A stretch of DNA of 36,719 bases. Origin: Nonomuraea cypriaca (GTDB lineage Bacteria; Actinomycetota; Actinomycetes; Streptosporangiales; Streptosporangiaceae). Under the pieces are notes generated by a model. The model saw only the letters and a program-made list of their open reading frames with translations. It ran no database searches and was not told the origin of the DNA. Both the position numbers and the translations under genes were made by a program. Of the stretch, positions 13,803 through 21,911 are shown piece after piece (within the stretch, counting starts at the first letter, position 1; every line of letters starts with the position of its first letter). Location of the stretch: contig NZ_JADOGI010000101.1 of the NCBI RefSeq assembly GCF_015645445.1, positions 1 through 36,719 of the forward strand, written 5' to 3'.

Positions 13803-15458
13803 CTAGGTCGCCGGGAGACCGACCGCGTTGGACGCGTCGGCCTCGAAGTATTCCGTCGTGGCGAAGGGGCCGGCGTGATCCTCGAAGAAGCTCCTGACGC
13901 CGTCGATCGAGTCATGGACGATGACGTTCACTGCCTTGGTCCCGTCGGTGCTCGCCACCGCCAGCGTCCACTTGGCACCCTTGGGAAGCCGGCCGAACGC
14001 CTTCTTCAGAGAAGCCCAGAAACCGTCGTTGTCAGAAATCGTGGAAACAGCCATGACGTGCACCGTGGCGCTCTCCTCATTGACTCTCGGATTTACTCGG
14101 CAATTGGTGTGAAGATACTGTGCGACACCATTCTTGAAGTCGTAGATCGCGACGGTCTGAGGGTCCTCGAGCGGATCGTCCGAAGGCATCAAGAAGTGGG
14201 TTTCGCTGATCGGGGAAAGCTCGTAGTCGAGCTGTTCTGGTTTATTGAGGAGTTGCGCCTCCATGGGGTTCAGGGTGAATTTGAGGTGGAGTTTTCCGCG
14301 TTCGGCCGCCACTTCGTAGCTGGTGCCGGGGCGCTCGTAGGAGCCTTCGTACCTGGAAAGATCGAGGGCCAGGGTCGGGTCGGGCTCCGGCAGGTCGGGG
14401 ATCGTGACCGCGCCGAGGTCGGCCAGGATTTCGTTGAACGCCTTCCGGTAGAAGCTGTCGCGCGGCCCGGCGTTCGCCAGCATAGAGACGGCGATGTTCG
14501 ATTCCGGCAGGATCCGCAGGCGGGCGCTCTGGCTGACCGCACTGCCGTCGTGGGCGTAGACGGTTTGGCCGTGCCAATCGCACACGATGAGGCCGAGTGC
14601 CCATTCCGGCCCGAACATGTACGGGTCAGGTATGGGGACCCGCGACTCCGTCATCTCGCGGATGATGCCGGGTGAGACGATTCTGGTCCCGTTCGGCGCC
14701 TTTCCTTCGTTAAGGAAGACGTACGCCATCGTGAGCAATTCCCGGGCTGTCGTGCTGACGTTGCCTCCGGGGCCGAAGGAGCGCGGCAGGTGACCCAGCG
14801 GTGAGAGGATGGGTCCCTCTTCGAGGGATCGGATCAGGCATCCGGTCGCGGCCCGGTTCTGGTCCGCGTGCTCACGCCGGCTGCTCGTCGAGGTCAGTCC
14901 CAGGGGGTCGAACAGGCGATCCTTCATGATGTCGTCCCACCGCTTGCCGTCGATCACCTCCATGACGCGGGCGAGGATCGCGTAGCCCAGGGCCGCGCTG
15001 TAGCCGTGAGTGTGGCCCAAGGGGTGGACCTGGCATGCGCCGGCGATGTTCTCCACCATGCGCTTGTACACGTCGTCGTCCTCGCCCGGGTCTCCGTAGT
15101 TCTCCTCGATGCCGTTGGTGTGGTTGAGGAGATGGCGGGGTGTGACTTCGGCGCTGACGCCGGGGTCGGCGACCCGGAAATCGGGGAGGTAGGTCCGCAC
15201 CGGCTCGTCCAGGGCGACTTTCCCCTCGTCGACGAGCCGCATGAAGGCGAGGGCGGTCCATGTCTTGGATACGGAGCCGCACTGGTAGATGGTGTCGGTC
15301 GTCGCGGGCTCCCGCGTGGAGATGTTCTTGACGCCGACGGCGAAGTCGGTGATCTCTCCGCCGCTGAGGACGCCGATCGCGGCGCTCGGGATCCGGTACT
15401 CCGCGAGCAGCTCGGAGACGCGAGCTCGCATCCGGGTCACATCCAACGCTCTTGCCAT
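13803..15458 (-). CDS. Beta-lactamase-fold serine hydrolase fused to a small C-terminal domain
   Basis: A 551-aa protein. Residues ~1-345 are a class-C beta-lactamase-like serine hydrolase with catalytic SxxK at 62-65 (GSVSK), a tyrosine motif in HGYSAALGY and the third motif as HDGSAVSQ. Residues ~345-450 form a linker/lipocalin-like part (YEGSYERPGTSYEV, GKLHLKFTLNPM). The last ~90 residues (HVMAVSTISDNDGFWASLKK, AKWTLAVASTDGTKAVNVIV, FFEDHAGPFATTEYFEADAS, NAVGLPA) form a compact alpha/beta domain that I know as a small stand-alone protein in actinobacteria. No signal peptide is seen, so it appears cytoplasmic, unlike most relatives. ATG 15458 follows GAGGAA. It is divergent from an HTH regulator across an AT-richer gap with repeated boxes. 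Confidence 0.88.
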   Translation of the reverse strand: MARALDVTRMRARVSELLAEYRIPSAAIGVLSGGEITDFAVGVKNISTREPATTDTIYQCGSVSKTWTALAFMRLVDEGKVALDEPVRTYLPDFRVADPGVSAEVTPRHLLNHTNGIEENYGDPGEDDDVYKRMVENIAGACQVHPLGHTHGYSAALGYAILARVMEVIDGKRWDDIMKDRLFDPLGLTSTSSRREHADQNRAATGCLIRSLEEGPILSPLGHLPRSFGPGGNVSTTARELLTMAYVFLNEGKAPNGTRIVSPGIIREMTESRVPIPDPYMFGPEWALGLIVCDWHGQTVYAHDGSAVSQSARLRILPESNIAVSMLANAGPRDSFYRKAFNEILADLGAVTIPDLPEPDPTLALDLSRYEGSYERPGTSYEVAAERGKLHLKFTLNPMEAQLLNKPEQLDYELSPISETHFLMPSDDPLEDPQTVAIYDFKNGVAQYLHTNCRVNPRVNEESATVHVMAVSTISDNDGFWASLKKAFGRLPKGAKWTLAVASTDGTKAVNVIVHDSIDGVRSFFEDHAGPFATTEYFEADASNAVGLPAT

Positions 15459-15505
15459 AAGGGGTTCCTCGTCTCGCCCGATTCTTTCCAAGCGGGAAAA
15501 GGCTA

Positions 15506-15625
15506 CGTTGCATTTCAAGTCTCGTCAACGAAGAAGCTTCGATTATGCGCTCTCGTACTGGGATTTCATACCGATCGTTGCAATAGAATTGTTGATAAAT
15601 GCAATACCCAACCATCCGTTGCAAT
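15506..15625. promoter_or_regulatory. Divergent promoter region with repeated CGTTGCAAT boxes
   Basis: CGTTGCAAT occurs at 15576-15584 and 15617-15625, 41 bp apart (about four helical turns). A variant CGTTGCATT is at 15506-15514, and an inverted AATGCAAT lies at 15598-15605. The box at 15576 and the inverted one at 15598 form a TTGCA...TGCAA dyad. The stretch is clearly AT-richer than its surroundings and lies between the serine hydrolase start (15458) and the HTH regulator start (15675). It is probably the operator of that regulator (inference). Confidence 0.5.
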
Positions 15626-15674
15626 GTACTGTTGGTGAACGCACCCGTGAACCCGAACAGACAGGGGCGAGCCG

Positions 15675-16625
15675 ATGCCCGGAGACAGGCTGACCCACGA
15701 AGATCGCCGGCAGATCGCGATCTGGCTGGCCGAAGGGCTGGGATACGCCGAGATCGCCAGGCGGCTGGGCAGACCCACATCCACGATCAGCCGCGAAGTG
15801 GCACGCAACAGCGCGCCCGGCGGCTACCTGGCCGACCGCGCCCAGCAGGCCGCCGGGCAGCGCGCCCGCCGCCGAAGACCGGTTCAGGCCACGGAGCCAC
15901 CAGCCGACGGGCGGCCGGCCGAGTCCGTGCGCGGTTTCGTGGAGCAGTTCGCGACACTGCTGGTCGGGACCGGTCTTCCCCGGATGCCCGCTCGCGTGTT
16001 CGTCTGCCTGCTCACCTCCGGCTCCGGGGGCCTGACGTCCGCCGAGCTCGTACGCCGGCTACAGGTCAGCCCGGCGTCGGTGTCCAAGGCCATCGGCTAC
16101 CTCGAGGCGATCGAGCTGGTCAGGCGCACACAGGATTCCGGCCGCCGCGAGCGGTACGTCATCGACGACGACGTCTGGCTCCGGGCGTTCAAAGCCGACA
16201 CCGGGGCACACGCCGAGGTCGCGGCGGCCGCGCGGCACGGGATCGAGATCTTCGGCGCCGACACGCCCGCCGGCACCCGGCTGGGCCAGATGGCTCAGTT
16301 CTTCACCTGGATCAGCGAGCAGATGAACGACAGCGGCCTCACCGACGCCGCCGTCCGCGACGCGCTGACAGTGCTGGCCGCGCTGGCGTACGCCGCTCGC
16401 CCACTCACCGTGGACGAACTCGCCACGGCACTGGACTGGCCCATCCAGCGGGCGGCCGACGCCCTGGACGCGATCAGCCGTCGTCCGATCCTCTCCGATC
16501 CGCTCACCGTGGAGCAGGTCGGGCGCGGCGCGTTCGCCATCACCCCGAGGCCGGACCGCCTGAGCTCCGCGCAACGCGACGCACTGATCGTCAGTCCCTG
16601 CTCGGCCCGAGGGACTCGACAATGA
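15675..16625 (+). CDS. Transcriptional regulator with IS30-like HTH and MarR/GbsR-type winged helix
   Basis: A 316-aa regulator with two DNA-binding modules. Residues ~4-65 resemble the HTH_38 domain of IS30 transposases (LTHEDRRQIAIWLAEGLGYA and EIARRLGRPTSTISREVARN). Residues ~85-190 form a MarR/GbsR-like winged helix (GLTSAELVRRLQVSPASVSK, then AIGYLEAIELVRR and RRERYVIDDDVW). The C-terminal part (~215-300) has a further helical/winged-helix look. This layout is known in actinomycetes, where such proteins regulate an adjacent gene; it is not a transposase, as no DDE core is present. ATG 15675 begins the domain. It is divergent from the serine hydrolase. Confidence 0.85.
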   Translation: MPGDRLTHEDRRQIAIWLAEGLGYAEIARRLGRPTSTISREVARNSAPGGYLADRAQQAAGQRARRRRPVQATEPPADGRPAESVRGFVEQFATLLVGTGLPRMPARVFVCLLTSGSGGLTSAELVRRLQVSPASVSKAIGYLEAIELVRRTQDSGRRERYVIDDDVWLRAFKADTGAHAEVAAAARHGIEIFGADTPAGTRLGQMAQFFTWISEQMNDSGLTDAAVRDALTVLAALAYAARPLTVDELATALDWPIQRAADALDAISRRPILSDPLTVEQVGRGAFAITPRPDRLSSAQRDALIVSPCSARGTRQ

Positions 16626-16645
16626 GGTTCCAGCCGTCCCGGTCA

Positions 16646-17428
16646 TCATTCTTCGTGCGCGCCTGCGCGCGCGCCGTGGACAGCGCCGTGTCGGAGCATG
16701 TCGTCGTTCGTGTCCGCTGCCTGTTCGAGGAGGACGTTCAGGCGCTGCAGGACTCGTAGCTGTGCGGGGTTGTAGAGCTCCACCACCGCGTGTGCCATCG
16801 TGCTTTCTGCCAGCTCCGCTCCTCGTGGCGAATCCGCCACCGGGTCGTTCGACCACGGGTGCTCTTCCCGCATCCTGCGGACCAGTGGCAGAATTCGCCC
16901 GGCGATCCGGTCGACCGTGGCATCGCCGGCGTCCGGAGGAAGGGCATCGAACTCCTCACCGGTGTCATCGCGCACGGCGATGATCTGACGGAATTCCTCC
17001 ATGCCCTCCTCGCTGAAAAGCGTCGAAAAGACCATGAACAAGGACTGGTTTGTGTCGGAGAGGTCTCGAGAGAGGGGAGCGAATTCGGGCGGCAAATGCA
17101 TCGGTGCGCGATGACGCAAGATGACAGCCAGCTCCGCACGCACCCGATTGAGCCGTTCGATCGTCGCCTCCAGCTCGGCATCCAGCACCCGGATCGCCTC
17201 GTCCGGCTCCTCGTCGGCCCGCCCCATCGCGGTGATCTGCGACAGCGGCACCCTCAGATCACGCAACCGCTTGATCTGCAAGAGCCGGATCAGATGCGAG
17301 ACCTTGTACTGCTTGTACCCGTTGGCCGCGCGCTCCGGCACATCCAGCAACCCGATCTCGTGGTAATGCCGAATGGCCTTCACCGTCGAGCCCGTAAGAT
17401 CGGCAAGTTGCCGGGTGCTCCACGCCAT
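16646..17428 (-). CDS. MerR family transcriptional regulator
   Basis: A complete 260-aa MerR protein. The winged helix at residues ~3-70 has STRQLADLTGSTVKAIRHYH, then EIGLLDVPERAANGYKQY and LIRLLQIKRLRDLRVPLSQI. A coiled-coil dimer helix covers ~75-115 (DEAIRVLDAELEATIERLNR). The C-terminal effector region of ~140 residues lacks a recognised ligand motif, with no TipAS and no Cys pair for metals. ATG 17428 follows a GGGAGGC Shine-Dalgarno. The upstream region carries two divergent promoters with palindromic 19-bp spacers typical of MerR control. It converges on the HTH regulator gene, with stops 21 bp apart. Confidence 0.93.
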   Translation of the reverse strand: MAWSTRQLADLTGSTVKAIRHYHEIGLLDVPERAANGYKQYKVSHLIRLLQIKRLRDLRVPLSQITAMGRADEEPDEAIRVLDAELEATIERLNRVRAELAVILRHRAPMHLPPEFAPLSRDLSDTNQSLFMVFSTLFSEEGMEEFRQIIAVRDDTGEEFDALPPDAGDATVDRIAGRILPLVRRMREEHPWSNDPVADSPRGAELAESTMAHAVVELYNPAQLRVLQRLNVLLEQAADTNDDMLRHGAVHGARAGAHEE

Positions 17429-17486
17429 TGTCTGCCTCCCTCGACGTCCGCAGCCGCGGGCGCCCACGCCACGCGTCCCTGACTAC

Positions 17487-17517
17487 AGTCCACACCATGC
17501 CCCAAGGGCACAGTCAA
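17487..17517 (-). promoter_or_regulatory. MerR-type promoter for the MerR gene
   Basis: On the minus strand, TTGACT (17517-17512) is followed by a 19-bp spacer and TGGACT (17492-17487). The spacer contains TGCCC-ttg-GGGCA, a dyad centred between the boxes. Long (19-bp) spacers with a central dyad are the hallmark of MerR-regulated promoters, and the MerR gene starts 59 bp downstream. The -10 match is weak. Inference from layout. Confidence 0.5.
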
Positions 17518-17564
17518 AACGGGGGCCCAGACGTCTCGGCGCGCGCCCAAGCCGGCATCGAGGC

Positions 17565-17595
17565 TTGACTGTGCCCCAAGGGCACGCTGTTGGCT
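17565..17595 (+). promoter_or_regulatory. Second MerR-type promoter, facing the S33 peptidase
   Basis: The plus strand repeats the design of the MerR promoter: TTGACT (17565-17570), a 19-bp spacer, then TTGGCT (17590-17595). The spacer holds GTGCCC-caa-GGGCAC, a perfect 6+3+6 dyad. The two promoters form an imperfect 20-bp inverted repeat (17498-17517 and 17565-17584) around a ~47-bp centre. A ribosome site and small ORF follow at 17628. Confidence 0.5.
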
Positions 17596-17627
17596 CGGTG
17601 TCGCAAACAGCACGACCAGGGGAGTAC

Positions 17628-17711
17628 ATGACGCCTGGCCCTGCGGTTTCGTCGCGAGCCGGCCGAGTATCCGTGGCTGACCAGCCTGGAGTAACACGCC
17701 CTGACCGGTGA
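17628..17711 (+). CDS. Possible 27-codon leader ORF
   Basis: The ATG at 17628 is preceded by GGGGAG at good spacing and encodes MTPGPAVSSRAGRVSVADQP plus seven residues. Its stop overlaps a GTG (17708) that is in frame with the downstream peptidase. It lies just below the plus-strand MerR-type promoter, so it may be the first translated ORF of that transcript. No family is recognised, and a chance ORF is quite possible. Confidence 0.25.
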   Translation: MTPGPAVSSRAGRVSVADQPGVTRPDR

Positions 17712-17872
17712 CGAACGCAAGGCCAGGACGGTGGTGCCGGCGCGGCGGGATTCGTACAACGAAAGCGCAGCTCGACGTGCTCCGACGCATGCACGTCCAC
17801 GCCCTCGGCGGCGCCGCGCACCGGCCCTCAAACCCCCGGTTGAGCATCACCTCCGACAATGGGAGAAAGCAC

Positions 17873-19435
17873 ATGCCATATCGCAAGAGACCGGCCGTTG
17901 TCCTGGGCGCCGCGGCGCTGACGCTGCTGCTCGGCGCCTGCCCCGGCCAGGCCGGCGGGCAGGCCGGCACTCTCCAGGCCGGTCAGCGGCCCGCCTCCCC
18001 CGGCACCGGCCTGGACCGCTTCTATGGACAGAAGCCGGCGTTCAAGCCCTGCGATCCGCAGATGCCGCCGGGCGCGCCGGCCGTCAAAGCCGAGTGCGCG
18101 CGGCTCAAGGTGCCGCTCGACTACCAGAACCCGAAGGGCGAGCAGGCGGAGATCGCGCTGCTGCGGGTGCCCGCGCGCGGCAAGGATCCGATCGGCTCGC
18201 TCGTGCTGAACCCCGGCGGTCCCGGCTTCCCCGGCACGGAGCATGCCGCCATTACCGCCGCAGTGTGGGCGAAATCGCCGATCACTGAGCGCTTCGACCT
18301 GGTCGGGTTCGACCCGCGCGGCGTCGGCGCCTCCAAGCCGGCGCTCGACTGCTACACCGACGCCGAGCGCGACCGCGGCGCGAAGCTCTCCTCGATCCCC
18401 GCCGGCATCGACGACTGGACCAAGCAGGAAACCCGCCGGCTCCTCCAGCAGTGCGCCAAGCGCTCCGGCGGCAGGCAAGTGCTCGCGCACGTCGGCACCC
18501 GCGACGTCGCGCGGGACATGGACGTGCTGCGCCAGGCTCTGGGCGATGAGAAGCTCTCCTTCACGGGCACCAGCTACGGCACCCGGCTCGGCGCCGTGTA
18601 CGCGGAGATGTTCCCGAAGAAGGTCCGCGCGCTGGTGCTCGACGGGGCGATGGACCCGCTGGCGGGCACCCACGAGCGACGTATCCAGCAGGCCACCGGG
18701 ATGCAGGCCTCGTTCGAGCGCATGGCCGCCTCGTGCGCCACCAAGCCGGACTGCCCGCTCGGCACCGACCCCGACCGCGCAACCAAGGTCTTCCAGAAAC
18801 TCGTCCGGCCGCTGATCGACAAGCCCGCGCGGACGTCCGACGGGCGCGGGCTGACCTTCGAGCAGGCCGTCGAGGGGGTGACGGCCGCGCTGTACACCAA
18901 GGCGCTCTGGCCCGTCGCGATCGCGGGCATCGCCGAGCTGGAGGCGGGCAAGGGCGACAGCCTGCTGAAGCTGCGCGACAGCTACCACGGGCGGACCGCC
19001 GACGGCGTCTACCCCAACTCGCTCGAGGCCACGCTTGCGATCAACTGCCTGGACGAGGAGCGCCACACGCCGAAGCAAGAGATCGCGCTGAACCGGGCGG
19101 CGTTCGAGGCGGCGCCGTTCACCGACCACGGCCGCCCGATCAAGGAGGCGCGCGACGGCTGCGAGCACTGGCCCGTCAAGCCGACGCTCGGCTACCCGTA
19201 CGCCACGAACATCAAGGGCCTGCCCGGCACGCTGACGGTCTCCGTCACGGGCGACGCCATCACGCCGCACGAGGGCGGCATCAACCTGGCCAAGGAGCTG
19301 GGCGGCAGCCTGCTCACCGTCGAGGGCGAGCAGCACGGCGCCCTCCTGGCCGGCAACGCCTGCGTCAACGAGGCCGTGGCCGCCTACCTCATCGACCTCG
19401 AATCCCCGGCCGAAGGGGCCCGGTGCCACCTCTGA
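17873..19435 (+). CDS. Secreted S33-family alpha/beta hydrolase (tripeptidyl-aminopeptidase-like lipoprotein)
   Basis: A 520-aa exported peptidase of the actinobacterial S33/TAP family. A signal peptide ends in a lipobox (TLLLGAC, Cys23). An N-terminal FKPCDPQMPPGAPAVKAECA segment leads to the alpha/beta core with LVLNPGGPGFPG, FDLVGFDPRGVG and the nucleophile in GTSYGTRLG (Ser ~233). The TAP-like C-terminal domain supplies the acid (VTGDAITPHEGG, Asp ~460) and His (GEQHGAL, ~488). These enzymes release N-terminal peptides or hydrolyse esters outside the cell. ATG 17873 has GGGAGAAA upstream and starts a proper signal peptide; the frame is open to GTG 17708. It may be driven by the MerR-type promoter at 17565. 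Confidence 0.93.
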   Translation: MPYRKRPAVVLGAAALTLLLGACPGQAGGQAGTLQAGQRPASPGTGLDRFYGQKPAFKPCDPQMPPGAPAVKAECARLKVPLDYQNPKGEQAEIALLRVPARGKDPIGSLVLNPGGPGFPGTEHAAITAAVWAKSPITERFDLVGFDPRGVGASKPALDCYTDAERDRGAKLSSIPAGIDDWTKQETRRLLQQCAKRSGGRQVLAHVGTRDVARDMDVLRQALGDEKLSFTGTSYGTRLGAVYAEMFPKKVRALVLDGAMDPLAGTHERRIQQATGMQASFERMAASCATKPDCPLGTDPDRATKVFQKLVRPLIDKPARTSDGRGLTFEQAVEGVTAALYTKALWPVAIAGIAELEAGKGDSLLKLRDSYHGRTADGVYPNSLEATLAINCLDEERHTPKQEIALNRAAFEAAPFTDHGRPIKEARDGCEHWPVKPTLGYPYATNIKGLPGTLTVSVTGDAITPHEGGINLAKELGGSLLTVEGEQHGALLAGNACVNEAVAAYLIDLESPAEGARCHL

Positions 19436-19812
19436 GCCGGGTACTGGCACGCCGAAACCCCCTACGATCGGCCAGACGGCCAGGACCAGGCTCCGCATAG
19501 GCCGGTGGCGCGTCCATGGCCAGGTAGAGCGGCGCGACGACCTCTGAACATTTCCTGGCATCCATAACGTCATGGTGCGGATTGCCCGGCCGAGCTCCAT
19601 GAACGCCTGGTACAGGTGCGGGAGTGGTTGCCAGCCGGCGCAGCAGCGTGACCGATGTCCAGGCGGCGGACGTGAAATCGGTCCCGGTTGGTGTCACCGG
19701 GAAGGTGCTCAAACGCGGGCTCCGCCAGGAGTACTCGGCCACAGCCACTCAGCCGCACGGACATGGGTCGCCTATTCCGGGCGGATCAGCCTATTAATTG
19801 CATTGCGGCGCA
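19436..19812. other. About 380 bp without a recognised gene
   Basis: No frame in either direction shows a known family between the peptidase and the small ORFs before the exporters. The last ~30 bp are AT-rich (tattaattgcattg), which suits a promoter for the downstream genes. No terminator hairpin is evident after 19435. Confidence 0.45.
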
Positions 19813-19989
19813 GTGGACACCAGTGTCACCATTCGGACGCTCGTCGCCTCGCCGGGCCGGCTCGAGTTCGGTGTGGGAGCTGTCACAGCCCTCTCCGATC
19901 TGGACGAGAAATTCGAGGAACCCCCGGTGCCGGCGACAGCGTTGTCGTCGGTCATCGGTCGGGAGTTCCCGGAGAGCGGCCATGAGTGA
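19813..19989 (+). CDS. Small ORF (58 codons) upstream of the ABC exporter pair
   Basis: The GTG at 19813 (TTG at 19798 also in frame) opens a frame with ~80% third-position GC: VDTSVTIRTLVASPGRLEFG, then VGAVTALSDLDEKFEEPPVP and ATALSSVIGREFPESGHE. It is acidic, has no Cys, and has no signal peptide. I recognise no family. Codon bias and position directly before two coupled exporters suggest a real gene, possibly a peptide cargo or leader. The Shine-Dalgarno is poor and a 5+2+5 inverted repeat (GACAC-ca-GTGTC) covers the start, so a regulatory element is also possible. Speculative. Confidence 0.35.
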   Translation: MDTSVTIRTLVASPGRLEFGVGAVTALSDLDEKFEEPPVPATALSSVIGREFPESGHE

Positions 19990-20016
19990 AGCACCCGCAG
20001 CCGACCAGGAGAGAAG

Positions 20017-20079
20017 ATGTCAAGCGCCCAGGTCCGGGGCACGATCGCCCGTAACCTCGACGACGAGGAGCACGCGTGA
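20017..20079 (+). CDS. 20-residue ORF translationally coupled to the first ABC exporter
   Basis: The ATG at 20017 is preceded by a strong AGGAGAG Shine-Dalgarno. It encodes MSSAQVRGTIARNLDDEEHA and stops at 20077-20079, overlapping the GTG start of the exporter (GTGA). The exporter's GTG has no good Shine-Dalgarno of its own, so ribosomes finishing this mini-ORF could deliver it. No homology recognised. Confidence 0.4.
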   Translation: MSSAQVRGTIARNLDDEEHA

Positions 20080-21911
20080 CCGCGGACACGAGTCGGCTGC
20101 CGCCCCCGGCGACGCGGTGGGTGACACCCGCCCTGGTCGGATATTCCCTCTCCGTGGCACCGGCCTTGACCACCCTGACCGCGGTCTTGGCCGTCCTCGC
20201 CGGTGCGGCCCCGGTCGGCATCACCTTGGGAATCGGTGAGCTGGTGGACGGGCTCACCTCGGCGATCGGCCAAGGGCTGGGCACCTCGGCGGCGCGGGAG
20301 TGCTATCGCTGGGTCGTCCTCATCGTCGTGCTGTTCTTCCTCACTCATATCACCGAGTCCGCACGGACGGCTCTGGGCCGGGCACTCGGCCGCCGGATCA
20401 CCGGCCGGCTCAGCGAGCGAGTGATGATGGCAGCCTCCGAGCCGGCGACCATCGGCCACCTCGAGGATCCGGCCTACCTCGGCCGGCTCGAGCGGGCCCG
20501 GGGCGACGGGACCATCGACATGCCGCCCGGGGAAGCGATCTTCGGCTTCTCCACCAAGGCCTCGATGTGGGTGACCAGCATCGGCTCCGCGGCTTTGCTC
20601 ACCCGTGTCACCTGGGGGCTGGGGCTCATCGTCTTCGCCATCTTCGTCGTGATCCACTCCCGGCTGGTCCGGAACTACCGGATCGCCGTCATCGAGACCG
20701 TGAGTCAGACGACGAAGCTCCGCCGTACGTCCTACTTACGAGACGTGCCGACCACGCCGGGTGTGGCCCGGGAAGTCCGTCTCTTCGGCCTCGCGGCTTT
20801 CTTCCGCGATGCCTACCAGTCGGAGTGGCGCGTGAACATGATGGAGGTCTGGCAACGACGGCGTGAGCATCGCTTGTTCGTCGTCATCGTGGTCGTGGTC
20901 ACCGGCGTCACGGTTGCCTCGGTTTTCCACTACCTGGGGTACCGGGCGGCAACCGGAGGTTCGACGGTGGGTGATCTGGCGCTCGGTGGCCTTGCCGTCC
21001 GGGCGCTCCTCCAGGTGCTCCGGGCGGACGAGGACGACCTCCGCATCGGCTTCGGCTCGAAGGCGGCCGCTGAGGCGTTCGCTTTTCCGGTCGTGGCGAC
21101 GCCGGTCGGTCCGGACACCGACCTCTGGCCGGCGCCGGTCGCGACCATCTCCTGCGAGGATCTGCGCTTCCGCTACGGCGGCGCCGCAGGCGAGGTGCTA
21201 CACGGCATCGACCTCGCCGTTCCCGCGGGTCAGTCGCTCGCCATCGTCGGTCTCAACGGGGCCGGCAAGACGACGCTGGCCCGGCTCATCGCCGGCCTGG
21301 ACGCTCCGAGCGGGGGTTCCGTGCGCGTCGGCGCGACCCCGATCGAGGACGCCAACCGCCGGAGCTGGCAGCGTCAGGTGGTCGCCGTCTTCCAGGACTT
21401 CGGCCGCTATGAGCTGACCGTGCGGGACAACATCGCCTTCGGTTCCCTGGCCCATGCGGACGACGAGGAGGGCCTGCGCGCTGCGGCGCGCCAGGCCGGG
21501 CTCCTGACGTTCATCGAGGGACTCCCGAACGGCTGGGAAACGGTGATGTCCAGTGGCTTCACCGGCGGGGTCGACGCATCGGGCGGCGAGTGGCAGCGCA
21601 TCGCCATCGCCCGGGCACTGTTCGGCCTGCGGCACGGCGCACGGCTGCTGATCCTGGACGAGCCGGCCGCGAGCCTTGACGCCCGCGCCGAGGCTCAGCT
21701 CTACGACACGTTCCACGAGCTCACCGCGAGCGCCACCACCATCGCGATCTCGCATCGGTTCGCGACCGTGCGCAAGGCGGAGCGGGTGGTCGTGCTCGAT
21801 CACGGCCAGATCATCGAGGATGGCACGCACGAGGATCTGATCACTGCCGACGGCCGGTACGCCGAGCTGTTCCGCCTGCAGGCGAAGCGTTTCGAGGAGG
21901 CACCGTCTTGA
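20076..21911 (+). CDS. ABC exporter half-transporter (fused membrane and ATPase domains), first of pair
   Basis: A 611-aa fused exporter. An N-terminal membrane domain with about six helices (residues ~20-325; for example ALTTLTAVLAVLAGAAPVGI and RLFVVIVVVVTGVTVASVFH) is followed by a nucleotide-binding domain. Walker A GLNGAGKTT is near 390, the Q-loop VFQDF near 437, Walker B LLILDEPAASLD near 524 and the H-loop SHRF near 560. The signature is degenerate (DASGGEWQR instead of LSGGQ) near 501. No C39 peptidase domain is present. It starts with GTG overlapping a mini-ORF and overlaps the next exporter by TTGA. Paired exporters of this kind occur in RamA/RamB- and LabT-type peptide export systems; cargo here is unknown. 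Confidence 0.92.
   Translation: MTADTSRLPPPATRWVTPALVGYSLSVAPALTTLTAVLAVLAGAAPVGITLGIGELVDGLTSAIGQGLGTSAARECYRWVVLIVVLFFLTHITESARTALGRALGRRITGRLSERVMMAASEPATIGHLEDPAYLGRLERARGDGTIDMPPGEAIFGFSTKASMWVTSIGSAALLTRVTWGLGLIVFAIFVVIHSRLVRNYRIAVIETVSQTTKLRRTSYLRDVPTTPGVAREVRLFGLAAFFRDAYQSEWRVNMMEVWQRRREHRLFVVIVVVVTGVTVASVFHYLGYRAATGGSTVGDLALGGLAVRALLQVLRADEDDLRIGFGSKAAAEAFAFPVVATPVGPDTDLWPAPVATISCEDLRFRYGGAAGEVLHGIDLAVPAGQSLAIVGLNGAGKTTLARLIAGLDAPSGGSVRVGATPIEDANRRSWQRQVVAVFQDFGRYELTVRDNIAFGSLAHADDEEGLRAAARQAGLLTFIEGLPNGWETVMSSGFTGGVDASGGEWQRIAIARALFGLRHGARLLILDEPAASLDARAEAQLYDTFHELTASATTIAISHRFATVRKAERVVVLDHGQIIEDGTHEDLITADGRYAELFRLQAKRFEEAPS

Noticed and set aside
15675..16625. IS30-type transposase
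   Set aside because: Only the HTH_38 domain is shared; no DDE catalytic core, and the rest is a MarR/GbsR-type winged helix, so it is a regulator.
17828..19600. 590-codon open frame on the minus strand opposite the S33 peptidase
   Set aside because: It mirrors the peptidase and arises from high GC codon bias; the translation shows no family and is rich in repetitive Arg/Gly/Ala/Val. The plus-strand frame has signal peptide, catalytic triad and ribosome site.
19813..20079. Small ORFs as lanthipeptide or lasso-peptide precursors
   Set aside because: No Cys, no known leader motif, and no synthetase, cyclase or protease gene within the window; left as an open candidate only.
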